Shown piece by piece: positions 12,107-21,296 of a stretch of DNA of 64,000 nucleotides (positions are counted from its first letter, which is position 1; each line of letters starts with the position of its first letter). The notes beneath the pieces were generated by a model, which was given only the letters and a program-made list of their open reading frames with translations, was not told where the DNA came from and did no database searches. The position numbers were made by a program, and so were the translations under genes. The DNA is from Fistularia commersonii (lineage: Eukaryota > Chordata > Actinopteri > Syngnathiformes > Fistulariidae): assembly GCA_037954325.1 (NCBI GenBank), contig JBBMNZ010000041.1, forward strand, positions 1 to 64,000. Direction: 5' to 3'.

Positions 12107-12510
12107 ACACACCTTAACTCATCATAGCTGTGCTAATAGCATTAGCCGAAACGCATCCACAACCAAACAAACATTAGCTCATCCACTCATTCACATGTGT
12201 GTGCCCAATGGTCCGAGAGCTCCAATCATACGTCCGGGGGATCTTTGTCCGGAGTATGCTTACATTAGCCAGTCTAAGGGGTTCTTCTGCCCCCAAACTT
12301 CCCCGCCTCTGAGAGGAGAAACATTACCTCCGCTCCTCCGCTTCTCAGCTCCATCGCTCCTCCGCTTTGGGCCCTGGAATTCCCGAACCGCTGGACATAA
12401 GCGAATCACGGGCCAGGCTTCTGCCCTCCTCCGCTCCTCAGCTTATCGTACGAGGCCCCGGTACTCCCTGTCCGCAACCCCCCCCCACCTAAACAAATTC
12501 ACACTCACAC

Positions 12511-12552
<42 letters not shown>

Positions 12553-12608
12553 CTTAACTCATCATAGCTGTGCTAATAGCATTAGCCGAAACGCATCCAC
12601 AACCAAAC
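10906..12608. repeat. Array A2 (minisatellite, core and P modules, CA tracts)
   Basis: Minisatellite and satellite half-units, then four core copies (about 11288, 11671, 12111, 12552) with P modules and (CA)n tracts (11186-11287, 11580-11670, 12055-12110, 12500-12555). The units at 11671-12110 and 12111-12551 are nearly identical, a local 440-bp tandem duplication. The last core is cut within ACAACCAAAC by the copia LTR at 12609. Confidence 0.9.
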
Positions 12609-12964
12609 TGTTGCGTTTAAGTTCGCAGCTTCTTCGTTTTCCATGTTTCGGAAGGAATTCACAAGTTTGCCTTGTTTGAATCGTCTTCTATTTTCTTCTT
12701 CACAGCTCCGGGAATCAACATCGGTTAGCCATGGGACATGTACAGTACAGAGTGAGGGAAAAATTCCCGCCAGCACCGCTATACCAAAAAAAAAACACTG
12801 ACGTAGAAGTTAACGTCAAGTTAGCTGAACAGTCGCGAAAAACTAAAACAAGTCCCAAACCTTGTCATAAAGTGCCATGCATTTCCTGAGAGTAGATACA
12901 AATACAACATATGTATACTAGAATGTAAACTCAAATAAAACTAATGAGATCACCTATCTCAACA
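12609..12964 (-). repeat. Copia copy A 3' LTR
   Basis: A 356-bp LTR that in element sense begins TGTTGAGATAGGTGATC and ends AACTTAAACGCAACA-like (TG...CA termini). It is diagnosed as a 3'-type LTR by variants shared with the LTRs at 27291 and 60294, for example GCATGCATTTCC on the plus strand and an unbroken A-run near 12790. Confidence 0.95.
12799..12818. promoter_or_regulatory. Paired CRE-like half sites in LTR
   Basis: TGACGT and AACGTCA lie in inverted orientation about 6-8 bp apart inside the LTR; the equivalent in the 5' LTR is at 17283-17302 and in copy C at 57725-57744. CRE/ATF half sites are TGACG-type. Whether they act in this LTR is inference. Confidence 0.4.
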
Positions 12965-12974
12965 CCCCCTCTTG
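12965..12974 (-). promoter_or_regulatory. Polypurine tract of copia copy A
   Basis: In element sense CAAGAGGGGG immediately precedes the TGTTGAG start of the 3' LTR, the expected position of the plus-strand primer. The same tract is found at 27281-27290 and 60650-60659. Confidence 0.85.
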
Positions 12975-13006
12975 ATCTCAACATCCAAAAAAAAACTTTG
13001 GACATT

Positions 13007-15727
13007 TTAATTTCCAAAGAACCACTTTTTGAATTTTTCTATTTTTACCTTTGTCATGAGTTTTGTCGAGATGTCTGCCAACATGTCCTCTGATGGACAA
13101 TAGATAAGATTTATTTAACCCTCACTGAGTGCTTCACGAATGAAATGATATTTTACATCAATGTGTTTTGACCTTTGTCTGTTTACAGGATTCTTACTCA
13201 GTGCGATGGCCCCCTGATTGTCTCCGTAGATTGTTGTGCAACTGTACATTTTGTTGTCCATACCGTTTAACAGTTGAGACAGGTACATGTTTTCTTGTGC
13301 GGTGGTGGCTCGGCCGATGTATTCAGCCTCACATGTTGACAGGGCCACTGTGGGCTGTTTCCTTGACTTCCATGCAATGGCTGGGCCTTGTTTTGTTAAA
13401 CTGAAACAGTAGCCTGTAGTGCTACGTCTGTCTTCTACAGATGATGCCCAGTCTGAATCACTGTAAGCTATCAGGTTCAAATCCTCCTTATTTGTCTTGA
13501 AACTTAGTTCATAATCAGCTGTCCCCTTCAAATACCTCAGAACATGTTTTGCAGCTACTAAGTTTTCTACTTTTGGCATTGCCAGATTCTGTGATAGTTT
13601 GCTCACTATCCAGCTGATATCAGGTCTGGTGCAAGTCATGGCATAAATAAGACTGCCTACAATCTCACGATATTCTTTGGGGTCGACAGGTTCACTTTGC
13701 TCATTTTCATCAGCTACAGGGATGCCCTCTAATTTTTGCTCACTTGGAGTAGATCTTGCTTTACATTCTGACATTCCAAATCTCTCTAGCATTTTTAGGA
13801 TGTACTTTGTCTGGTTCATTTTGATTTCATCCCCCTTTTGTTCAAATTGTATGCCCAAAAAATATGATAGTTTCCCCAGGTCTTTCATGTTGAACTTGAA
13901 TTTCATGTTCTGTTTAAACGTGCTGAGTGCATCATTGCTGCTTGCGGCAATAATTAAATCATCTACCCAAATTATTACAATGATTGTGTCACCATTTTCC
14001 GTCTGTTTTCTGTACACACAGTGGTCAGAGAGATTTCTCACAAAGTTGTCCTGTTCTAAATGGTCATTAAGGAGTTCATACCAGTTTCTTCCTGATTGTT
14101 TCAGGCCATAAAGAGATTTCTTTAATCTATACACTAGTTTCTCTCCTGTTTCTGACATCATTTCAAACCCTTCTGGTTGTTCCAAGAAAATCTCCTCATG
14201 TATAGGAGCATGTAAATATGCCGTCTTAACATCCATTTGATGGACAATGAGGTTATTTTGTACAGCTATCTGCATTAGTGCCCGCACTGATGTAATGTTA
14301 GCTGTCGGTGCAAAAGTTTCATAGTAGTCTATGCCTTCTGTTTGATTGTAACCCTTAGCTACATATCTCGCCTTAAATATTTGTCCTCCTTCAGCATTTT
14401 CTTTAAGGGCAAATACCCATTTTCCTCCAATTACTTTTCTCCCTTCAGGTAAAGTTGTCAGTTCAAATGTGTCATTCTGTTTAAGCGAGTCAATCTCTTC
14501 CCTCATGGCACAATTCCACCCGGGTGCCAGTGGTGACTTCAGTGCTTCACTATAATTCTGTGGGACTCCGCACACAGTCCTGTAACAGTAATCAATAGTT
14601 GTATGATTTTTATCATTGTTAATATAGTCTGTCTGATAATCCTCTAAATACCTTGGAACGACCCTTTTTCGTCTAGGATAGCGACTGGTTTGATTATATC
14701 TGGGTTTTATGTCTGACCCCGTCTCTTTTTCATTTTGGACATTTTCTGCTGTTTCTTCGTCATGTGACACATCTGCGTTAGTACTCTCATCCTCATTTTG
14801 TATATGGTTGTCTGTTTTATTTTCACTTTGTGACACATCTATACTGGTTTCATCTGTAGATTCTGTGTCTTCATATCCCTGGATTTCTGTCTCATAATCA
14901 TCAGTTTGTGTTTGTTGTTCAATTCTTCCCTTTTTGATAAATTTCACCAGTCTCTGTTTTGACACTTTTTCTGTAAGTGGATTATAGACCAGGTATGAAG
15001 GGCTTTTCTTACTGTATCCCACAAATATTCCTCTTTCACATCTGGGATCCAATTTCTTAGTGTCATGTTTGTATGCATAACACTCAGTTCCGAATATCCA
15101 CATTTTTGAAAGATTTGGCTTTCTCCCTGTTAACATGAAGTATGGGGTATTTTTGTGTCTGTCATTGTAACATCTATTTCGAATATGGGCAGCGGTCTGG
15201 ACAGCATAAGGCCACAAAACCTTTGGTAATCCTTTTGCTATTAGCATACACCTTGCCATTTCAAAAAGGGTCCTCCATTGTCTTTCTGCTGTCCCATTTT
15301 GATGGGGAGAGTATGGGGATGATGTTTCATGTCTTATGCCTTTCTCTCTTAGAAGAGATTGAAAAGCATTTCCTGTGTATTCAGTCCCGTTGTCTGACCT
15401 GATACATTTGACACGACCATACGCTGCGCTGTCAGCAAGGAACTTCTCTGTTGCTAATGTAGCTTCACTCTTGTATTTGAGAAAATATACAAATACTGCC
15501 CCTGAATAATCATCTGTGAATGAAATGACATACTTATGCCCTTCTTGACCAGCTGGTTCAATCGGGCCTGATAAGTCAGTGTGTACCATTTTTAGGGGTG
15601 CATCAGCTTTTGCATCAGCTTGCCCTTTTCTGCTATTTGTGAATTTTCCCTCCGTGCATACGTTACAGTCTACGTTACAGTCTACCTTGGTCTGACCTGT
15701 AATCTTCATACCCTCGACTAAGTTTGG
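13007..15727 (-). pseudogene. Copia integrase-reverse transcriptase-RNase H (one internal stop)
   Basis: Continues in frame after the TGA at 15728-15730. From the Met at 15709 the open part has 864 codons. The integrase has a Cys-rich zinc part (about residues 11-18) and a DDE triad at D45, D106 and E142 (35 residues between the last two). An acidic linker lies at about 265-335. RT has the first catalytic Asp in QMDVKTAYLH (D493) and the V-D-D box at 582-584. RNase H has SDSDW (D751), CEAEY (E794) and YGDNQG (D830). A TAA at 13115-13117 ends this frame, but homologous coding continues without a frame change (LIYCPSEDMLADISTKL) to a terminal TAA at 13007-13009. The same stop is in copies B and D. 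Confidence 0.9.
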
Positions 15728-17128
15728 TCATTTTAATACATCTTTTACATTGCAGTGTCCCATAATCTCATGCCATGTTTTGACATCACAAGTTAAGTTT
15801 ACTCTATCTCTGGACATCATGTCATTTACTGTATCATCATAAAGTTGTTGATAATTTACCGTTCTTATGTAGTAGAGTCTGTCACATTCCTCAATGCTGA
15901 AAATTTTTCCTTCTTTGGTTATGAGTCTGTTCTCTCCTTCTTTGAATATCACGCTGGCTCCATCAGCTGTGGCTGCCTTCACCGATATGAAGTCCTGAGG
16001 ATATGATGGGATGAATAAGGCTCCCCTTAAGGTTACCAGGACAGGTTTTCCTTCAATGTCCTGGAGTAACACTTCTGCATCACCTCTTTTTAGTGCCACT
16101 TTGTTTCTTCTGGTCCCGTCTGCTAGCTCCATGTAATGTTTGTTTGGGTTGAAAAACTCATCAAATCTTATGAATTTGTCTTCTTGTGTTATGATGTGTG
16201 ATGTAGCGCCACAGTCTACCATCAGTCCATTTTTTCTGATATTTTCCGGAGGGACTTTTTGACTGACCTTGAATACAAAAGTTTGCTCATCTTCCTTATC
16301 TTTGTCTTGGATGTCTGTGTTTTGTTTGACCGAGTCTTCTTTGGGCTTGGATTTTCTTCTGCATGTCTCATCGGTGTGGGTTGTGCTTCTGTGATAGCTG
16401 CACCATTTTGGCCCTGATTTTTGGTGACAAGCTTTTGCCATATGGCCACGGTTTCCACATCCATAGCAGATCACCGTTGACATGTCCACTTTCATGACAT
16501 TGTCTGATTTGGTTTTGCTGTCAAACTTTTCAGTCTCTTCATAACTTCTTAGTTTACTCTTGAACTGAATAAACGTCATTTCTTCACTGCTCTGAGTTAC
16601 GTGACTGACGAAGGGCTTGTACGGTTCTGGAAGCCCTTTCATAACCATAGCGATCATCAGCTCATCACTTATCACCTGTTTTGTGTTTCTCAGAGCGGTG
16701 ACTGCCTTTTCTGCTCTGATAATGTAATCTGTTATTGTTTCGTCGGGTTCCTTCTTGAGTGAGCATAGTTCGCTGTACAGGGAAATAATTCTGGGCTTAC
16801 CCTGGCTGGCGTAATGATCCCGTAATATTTTCAAAGCTTTTCGACCGTCATCTGCGGCTTCCCTCATTACCAATGATAGACTTTTATCATCGAGGAACTG
16901 GATAAGCTCAGCGTAGCATTCTGCATTTTTATCTGGGTCGGGCTCAACAGTTGAAAGTATTGTCTCTTTCAAACCTTCGAGTCGCATGTGTCCCAGAAAC
17001 TTTACTTCCCAAAGCTCGTAGTTGTTTTCGTCTCCATCGAAAACCAAACGTTGCCATCTTCCTCCTTTTGTTCGTTGCCTGGGCCCATAACCTGTTGCGT
17101 TTAAGTTTGCAGCTTCTTCGTTTTCCAT
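15728..17128 (-). CDS. Copia Gag and aspartic protease
   Basis: 466 codons from ATG at 17128 to an in-frame TGA at 15728. The N-terminal Gag region (about residues 30-200) is of the copia Gag type. A CCHC zinc knuckle lies at C221-C234 (CYGCGNRGHMAKAC). The protease active site is DCGATS at 305-310, with the usual Ser of the DSG triad replaced by Cys. A Gag-pre-integrase start (TWHEIMGH) lies near 451-458, and the frame stops inside that domain. The ATG was chosen because it is the only in-frame ATG upstream and has a good context (AAACATGG). It lies inside the 5' LTR, so the first 12 codons are LTR sequence and the next codons overlap the primer site. An RNA-binding capsid precursor and processing enzyme, if expressed. 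Confidence 0.88.
   Translation of the reverse strand: MENEEAANLNATGYGPRQRTKGGRWQRLVFDGDENNYELWEVKFLGHMRLEGLKETILSTVEPDPDKNAECYAELIQFLDDKSLSLVMREAADDGRKALKILRDHYASQGKPRIISLYSELCSLKKEPDETITDYIIRAEKAVTALRNTKQVISDELMIAMVMKGLPEPYKPFVSHVTQSSEEMTFIQFKSKLRSYEETEKFDSKTKSDNVMKVDMSTVICYGCGNRGHMAKACHQKSGPKWCSYHRSTTHTDETCRRKSKPKEDSVKQNTDIQDKDKEDEQTFVFKVSQKVPPENIRKNGLMVDCGATSHIITQEDKFIRFDEFFNPNKHYMELADGTRRNKVALKRGDAEVLLQDIEGKPVLVTLRGALFIPSYPQDFISVKAATADGASVIFKEGENRLITKEGKIFSIEECDRLYYIRTVNYQQLYDDTVNDMMSRDRVNLTCDVKTWHEIMGHCNVKDVLK
17079..17092 (-). promoter_or_regulatory. Primer binding site for half-molecule initiator tRNA-Met
   Basis: In element sense GGTTATGGGCCCAG directly follows the 5' LTR. It is complementary to the anticodon stem-loop of eukaryotic initiator tRNA-Met (CUGGGCCCAUAACC, containing the CAU anticodon), not to a tRNA 3' end. 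Priming by a cleaved initiator tRNA is known for Drosophila copia. The same site is at 57935-57948. Confidence 0.88.
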
Positions 17129-17448
17129 GTTTCGGAAGGAATTCACAAGTTTGCCTTGTTTGAATCGTCTTTTATTTTCTTCTTCACAGCTCCGGGAATC
17201 AACATCGGTTAGCCATGGGACATGTACAGTACAGAGTGAGGGAAAAATTCCCGCCAGCACCGCTATACCAAAAAAAGAACACTGACGTAGAAGTTAACGT
17301 CAAGTTAGCTGAACAGTCGCGAAAAACTAAAACAAGTCCCAAACCTTGTCATAAAGTGCCATACATTTCCTGAGAGTAGATACAAATAAAACATATGTAT
17401 ACTAGAATGTAAACTCAAATAAAACTAATGAGATCACCTATCTCAACA
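17093..17448 (-). repeat. Copia copy A 5' LTR
   Basis: 356 bp, with about five differences from the 3' LTR (for example TTTGCAGC against TTCGCAGC, and CATACATTTCC against CATGCATTTCC). It shares those variants with the 5' LTR of copy C at 57579. It contains the Gag start codon at 17126-17128. The outer flank on the plus strand is GTCCTTATG, the reverse complement of CATAAGGAC. Confidence 0.94.
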
Positions 17449-17576
17449 GTCCTTATGTCCTTTGCTTCCTCATGCCTGGTTGTTTCATTGACATTCAGTT
17501 CTACCTTGCCATGTTTATTTGTACATTTGTATATTTGTGTGTACTACTTATGTTCAATTAAAAAAAAAAAAAAAAA
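17449..17576 (+). mobile_element. L1 3' end with poly(A) tail
   Basis: Plus-strand L1 3' terminus: CTTCCTCATGCCTGGTTGTT through TATGTTCAATTAAAAAA and an A-run to about 17575. It shows the true 3' end and A-tail of the L1 family. It directly abuts the copia 5' LTR, so copia lies in the L1 3' UTR. Confidence 0.75.
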
Positions 17577-17929
17577 GAATGAGAGGCTGAGAAAATCTCC
17601 ATGTCTCTCTCTCTCCCCCCCTTAATGCCCCCCCCCCTCTTCCTCACGGCGGCCGACGCAATGTGATTCTCGCCGTTGCTGTGGAAGTAGGGTAAAGGAT
17701 TCCCCGCGTCGGTGCGAGCGATGCGTTTCAAGGCGTATTGCATGTGTGTATGGAGGGGGGGGGTCTACAGGATACCGCAGGCCGGCAATGGTGCACCTTC
17801 TACGGACATCGATCACCGAAACGTCGGCGTGGAGCTCCCGGAGCAGCCGGCGTGTACATGTGAATGAATGGAGGAGCTAATGTGTGTGTGGTGGTGGTGG
17901 TGGTGGGGGGGGGGGGGGGGCGTTTCGGC
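17577..17929 (-). repeat. Inverted B-type module with G-run
   Basis: Reverse complement of the module at 9990-10376: the GCCTTGAAACGCATCGCTCG segment, then the B-type P module (to about 17880), then GTGG repeats and a G-run. It joins directly to copia-2 coding sequence at 17930. Confidence 0.8.
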
Positions 17930-18174
17930 TTGACGGGAAAGAAACCAAATGTGTCACAAATGCAAAAGTTTGGTGCTTTGTGCTATGCATACAAGCACAA
18001 CAAAAAGAAACTTGACTCAAGAGGTGAGAAGGGAGTTTTCATTGGATATGACAAAAATAGTCCAGCTTATTTTGTATATTATCCAAATAGTGAAAGAGTA
18101 CTAAAACAGACTGCTAAAATTTGTGTCGAACCCATCTCCAGAGCAACAAACCCAGACAGAGATGAGCTCAGACC

Positions 18175-18176
<2 letters not shown>
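17930..18176 (+). pseudogene. Copia-2 integrase C-terminal fragment
   Basis: Translates as LTGKKPNVSQMQKFG, CYAYKHNKKKLDSRGEKGVF and GYDKNSPAYFVY, matching in order the end of the integrase region of copia A (residues about 193-243) but clearly diverged, so a second copia family. No start, no catalytic triad; ends in (GAT)n. Confidence 0.85.

Positions 18177-18233
<57 letters not shown>
18177..18233. repeat. (GAT)n microsatellite
   Basis: About 57 bp of GAT between the integrase and RT fragments of copia-2. It replaces the acidic linker region of the polyprotein; Asp codons (GAT/GAC) there are a plausible seed. Mirror copy at 34276-34324. Confidence 0.95.
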
Positions 18234-18239
18234 CAGTTA

Positions 18240-19013
18240 GACATTTAAAGAGGCAAGGAGTTCCCTCAATGCTGACAAGTGGATGAAATCTATGGACGAA
18301 GAGATGGAGTCATTGAGAGAGAAGAACACTTTTACCCTAACACAGCTACCCCAAGGCAAGTGTGCAGTGGGGGTGGGGGTGGGGGGTGGGGGGCGTATGC
18401 GCTAAAAAGAAATGAAGATGGCACAAACAAATATAAAGCTCGGTATGTTGCTAAGGGCTACAGTCAAAAGTATGGCACGGATTTCGAGGAAACATTTTCT
18501 CCAACAGCAAATATGACAAGTGTGAGGGTGTTCATGCAGAAATCAGTTCCGGAAAATTTGTTCTTACACCAAATGGATGTAAAGACAGCCTATCTTCATG
18601 CACCCATAGATTGTGAGCTCTGTGTAGAACAACCAGAAGGGTATGAAGTGACAAATAAAAAACAGAAGCTGGTGTGTAAACTTAAAAAGTCACTATACGT
18701 CCCTGAACAAGCCGGTCGTCATTGGGATCTGATGCTCCATTCTTACTTGATTGACAATGACTTTATTCAGAATGAAGCAGATCATTGTGTTTATGTCAAA
18801 GAAAACCAAAATGACAAGGTCATCATCATAATATGGGTAGATGATTTAATCATAGCTGCGAGTGATGAGGAAGTAATGAAAGAGGTGAAAATCATGCTTA
18901 CAGCTAGATTTAAAATGAAGGACATGGGCAAAGTGATCAAAATCAATACCCAGAAAATATGTCAGTCAGAAGAGTGTGTTAAGATGTCACAAAGAAAATA
19001 TGTGGAAAGGTAG
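18240..19013 (+). pseudogene. Copia-2 reverse transcriptase fragment, unit 1
   Basis: RT domain of the second copia family: TFKEARSSLNADKWMKSMDE, a G-rich tract where the family should have a Gly-Arg-Trp region, then KARYVAKGYSQKYGTDFEE, the first catalytic site QMDVKTAYLH, and the V-D-D box in IIWVDDLIIAAS. It ends at TAG 19011-19013, soon after MSQRKYVER, where copia A continues for about 230 residues to RNase H. A frameshift in the G-tract leaves the parts in different phases. Not functional. Confidence 0.85.
18369..18393 (+). other. G-quadruplex-prone tract inside copia-2 RT
   Basis: Four runs of at least five G separated by single T bases, with further G and C. Equivalent tracts are at about 20650-20678 and 22472-22492, and on the minus strand at about 31866-31892 and 34118-34141. 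Confidence 0.7.
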
Positions 19014-19232
19014 CCCTACAGTATTGTCCAACACAAGAGATGCCGGCACATGTTATGACAAAGCCTGCATCACAGTTTAAGTTGTTGAATTTTTCAAAGT
19101 TGTTGTTTGTTGTTTGGGTCATGAGTATTTTATTTTGATGTAAATGGGCAAAGATACCAATAATATGAGAGCAAGTGGGGGCGTTGTTAACTGAGAAATA
19201 TGCTCTCAATTATTTTCCGTTTTATTTCCAAG
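19014..19232 (+). mobile_element. Copia-2 tail with possible polypurine tract and LTR start
   Basis: AT-rich sequence after the RT stop. Near 19173-19184 AAGTGGGGGCG is followed by TTGTTAACTGAG, resembling a polypurine tract plus an LTR beginning TGTTAAC; the copia A analogue is AAGAGGGGG then TGTTGAG. If right, the element lost RNase H by internal deletion and the LTR is cut at about 19232. Inference; no second LTR is visible. Confidence 0.45.
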
Positions 19233-19740
19233 GGCCAGTCTCAGCTTCCGGTCAACAGGATCCCGCAGACCGGCCAAGGTGCACCTTCTTCGGACACGGA
19301 TCCCCGGGACGTCGGCGTGAAGCTCCGGGAGCACCAGACATGCACATATGAATAAGCGAAGGAGTCAACTCCATAAGTCCTCCACTCACGGCCTCGGTGT
19401 CACTGAATCGAGCAATTTGGTTTTTAATGTTTAAAAATCGGCTTAACATTGAGGTGGAAAACACAGCGGTATCGTTAAAATACAGTAACAGGGTGATAAC
19501 ATCCATGTAAGAAGTGGAGGGGGATTTATTGCACTCACGGCCCCACTCGTTTATTCCTCTCATACACAGCGGCCAGATCACCTGCTGGAGCTCCAAGCGC
19601 TGTGCACAGTCGGATGCCGCCATCTAGCGGACATAAAATGTAAGGAAGCGGAGGGAGAAAGCCATCCGGTGTTCCCCGAGTAGCGGCGACGAACGAGTTT
19701 AGAGCCGTGGAGAAGGTTTGCTTCCCCCCCAACCTCTCTT

Positions 19741-19745
<5 letters not shown>
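19233..19745 (-). other. C element, antisense copy 1
   Basis: A roughly 500-bp module read on the minus strand. A frame of 123 codons (19252-19623) begins ATGGCGGCATCC and ends with a P-module-like part (KCMSGAPGASRRR-like, here MSGAPGASRRRPGD). The origin is unknown. Four copies occur in the window. Start context and length are conserved, but no family is recognised, so I do not call it a gene. Confidence 0.5.
19616..19630 (-). promoter_or_regulatory. CTCF-like motif in C element
   Basis: The minus strand reads CCGCTAGATGGCGGC, which fits the vertebrate CTCF core consensus (CCASYAGRKGGCRS, one tolerated difference at position 3). It overlaps the ATG of the 123-codon frame. Binding is not shown. 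Confidence 0.4.
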
Positions 19746-19775
<30 letters not shown>

Positions 19776-19895
19776 CTTCTTCTTCTTCTTCTTCTTCTTC
19801 TTCTTCTTCTTCCCCTTCTTCTTCTTCTTCTTCTTCTTCTTCTTCTTCTTCTTCTTCTTCTTCTTCTTCTTCTTCTTCTTCTTCTTCTTCTTCTT
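19746..19895. repeat. (CTT)n / (GAA)n microsatellite from RTE tail
   Basis: About 150 bp of CTT with one CCC interruption. On the minus strand it directly follows the RTE 3' terminus (CTGACGGGAAAAGAC), so it is an expanded RTE tail. Open frames of poly-Leu, poly-Ser and poly-Arg are by-products. Confidence 0.95.
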
Positions 19896-20329
19896 TTGTC
19901 TTTTCCCGTCAGGTGTGGCCACAGCGAGTCAACTTTCTCCATCTAACCCTATTCTCCGTATCCTCCTCTCTCACACCAACTACCTTCATATCCTCTCTCA
20001 CCACGTCCATAAATCCTCTCTTTGGTCTTCCTCGAGACCTCTTGCCTTGCAGCTCCAATTCCAGCATCCGTCTACCAATATATTCTCTATCCCTCCTCTG
20101 TACATGACCGAACCATCTCAGTCTGGCTTCTCTGACCTTCTCTCCAAAACATCGAACATGTGCTGTTCCTCTGATACTCATTCCTGATCCTATCAATCCT
20201 GGTCACTCCGTAAGAGAACCTCAACATCTTCATATCTGCAACCTCTAGTTCTGCCTGCTGTCTTTTTGTCATTGTAACAGTTTCTAGTCCATACATCATC
20301 GCTGGTCTCACCACTGTCTTGTACACCTT
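19896..20329 (-). pseudogene. RTE-clade LINE 3' end fragment
   Basis: The minus strand reads the last part of an RTE-type ORF (LRWFGHVQRRDREYIGRRML, RSRGRPKRGFMDVV, TENRVRWRKLTRCGHT) in interrupted frames, then the short 3' tail. Upstream it begins in VYKTVVRPAMMYGLETV. It matches the C-terminal part of the LINE at 23699-25663 with a few substitutions and one frame change near 20180. Confidence 0.85.
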
Positions 20330-20334
20330 TGTAC

Positions 20335-21296
20335 ACCTTGGTAATGGGCAACCCCGTATCTGACCGTGTGACAAAGCCAAGCAGTGCAGACAATGTGAGA
20401 CGATCAACTAGAACCAAAAAGAAGCCCAGTTACTTTAATAGTTATGTGACTAGTGCTATTGACGATGACCAAGTGTTCACTAACATTGACTACTGTTATA
20501 GACTGGCGTGTGGTGTCCCACAGACATTTAAAGAGGCAAGGAGTTCACTTAATGCTGACAAGTGGATGAAATCTATGGACGAAGAGATGGAGTCATTGAG
20601 AGAGAAGAACACTTTTACCCTAACACAGCTACCCCAAGGCAAGTGTGCAGTGGGGGTGGGGGTGGGGGGCGGGGGGCGTAAGCGCTAAAAAGAAATGAAG
20701 ATGGCACAAACAAATATAAAGCTCGGTATGTTGCTAAGGGCTACAGTCAAAAGTATGGCACGGATTTCGAGGAAACATTTTCTCCAACAGCAAATATGAC
20801 AAGTGTGAGGGTGTTTATGCAGAAATCAGTTCCGGAAAATTTGTTATTACACCAAATGGATGTAAAGACAGCCTATCTTCATGCACCCATAGATTGTGAG
20901 CTCTGTGTAGAACAACCAGAAGGGTATGAAGTGACAAATAAAAAACAGAAGCTGGTGTGTAAACTTAAAAAGTCACTATACGTCCCTGAACAAGCCGGTC
21001 GTCATTGGAATCTGATGCTCCATTCTTACTTGATTGACAATGACTTTATTCAGAATGAAGCAGATCATTGTGTCTATGTCAAAGAAAACCAAAATAACAA
21101 ATTCATCATCATAATATGGGTAGATGATTTAATCATAGCTGCGAGTGATGAGGAAGTAATGAAAGAGGTGAAAATCATGCTTACAGCTAGATTTAAAATG
21201 AAGGACATGGGCAAAGTGATCAAAATCAATACCCAGAAAATATGTCAGTCAGAAGAGTGTGTTAAGATGTCACAAAGAAAATATGTGGAAAGGTAG
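20335..21296 (+). pseudogene. Copia-2 reverse transcriptase fragment, unit 2
   Basis: Begins further upstream than unit 1 (SSADNVRRSTRTKKKPSYFN, INIDYCYRLACGVPQ-like), then the same RT part with QMDVKTAYLH and WVDDLIIAAS, to TAG at 21294-21296. The frame changes in the G-tract near 20650-20688. Nearly identical to unit 1 over their shared part. Confidence 0.85.

Larger units (their letters stand above)
12609..17448 (-). mobile_element. Ty1/copia LTR retrotransposon, copy A (full length)
   Basis: A 4840-bp element with two 356-bp LTRs, a tRNA-complementary primer site next to the 5' LTR, a polypurine tract next to the 3' LTR, and gag-PR-INT-RT-RNase H in the copia order (integrase before RT). 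Sense is the minus strand, so the 5' LTR is on the right. The flanks do not match (ACCAAAC at left, GTCCT at right), so no target-site duplication surrounds this copy. Its two LTRs differ at about five positions. Two in-frame stops interrupt the polyprotein, so it is probably not autonomous today. Confidence 0.95.
17449..20890. repeat. Left arm of long inverted duplication
   Basis: The reverse complement of this segment makes up 31651-35439. Order here: L1 tail, B-type module, copia-2 integrase piece, (GAT)n, copia-2 RT, C element, (CTT)n, RTE 3' end, second copia-2 start. The other arm has the mirror order, plus about 380 extra bp at 34661-35040 and a shorter GAA tract. Visible differences are few. 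Confidence 0.85.

Noticed and set aside
12582..12776. A separate short gene MLAGIFPS... in the LTRs
   Set aside because: It has no ATG at its start and is the LTR lead-in of Gag; only the part from the ATG (MENEEAAN) is supported.
13677..14111. A 144-codon frame antisense to copia RT (also at 26144 and 61362)
   Set aside because: Shadow of the conserved RT frame; no independent motif, and it occurs only where the RT is present.
17079..17092. A tRNA-Met gene
   Set aside because: Only the anticodon-arm complement is present; no acceptor or other arms. It is the copia primer site.
19707..19946. Poly-Leu, poly-Ser and poly-Arg frames at the CTT tract
   Set aside because: Direct translation of the microsatellite in three frames.
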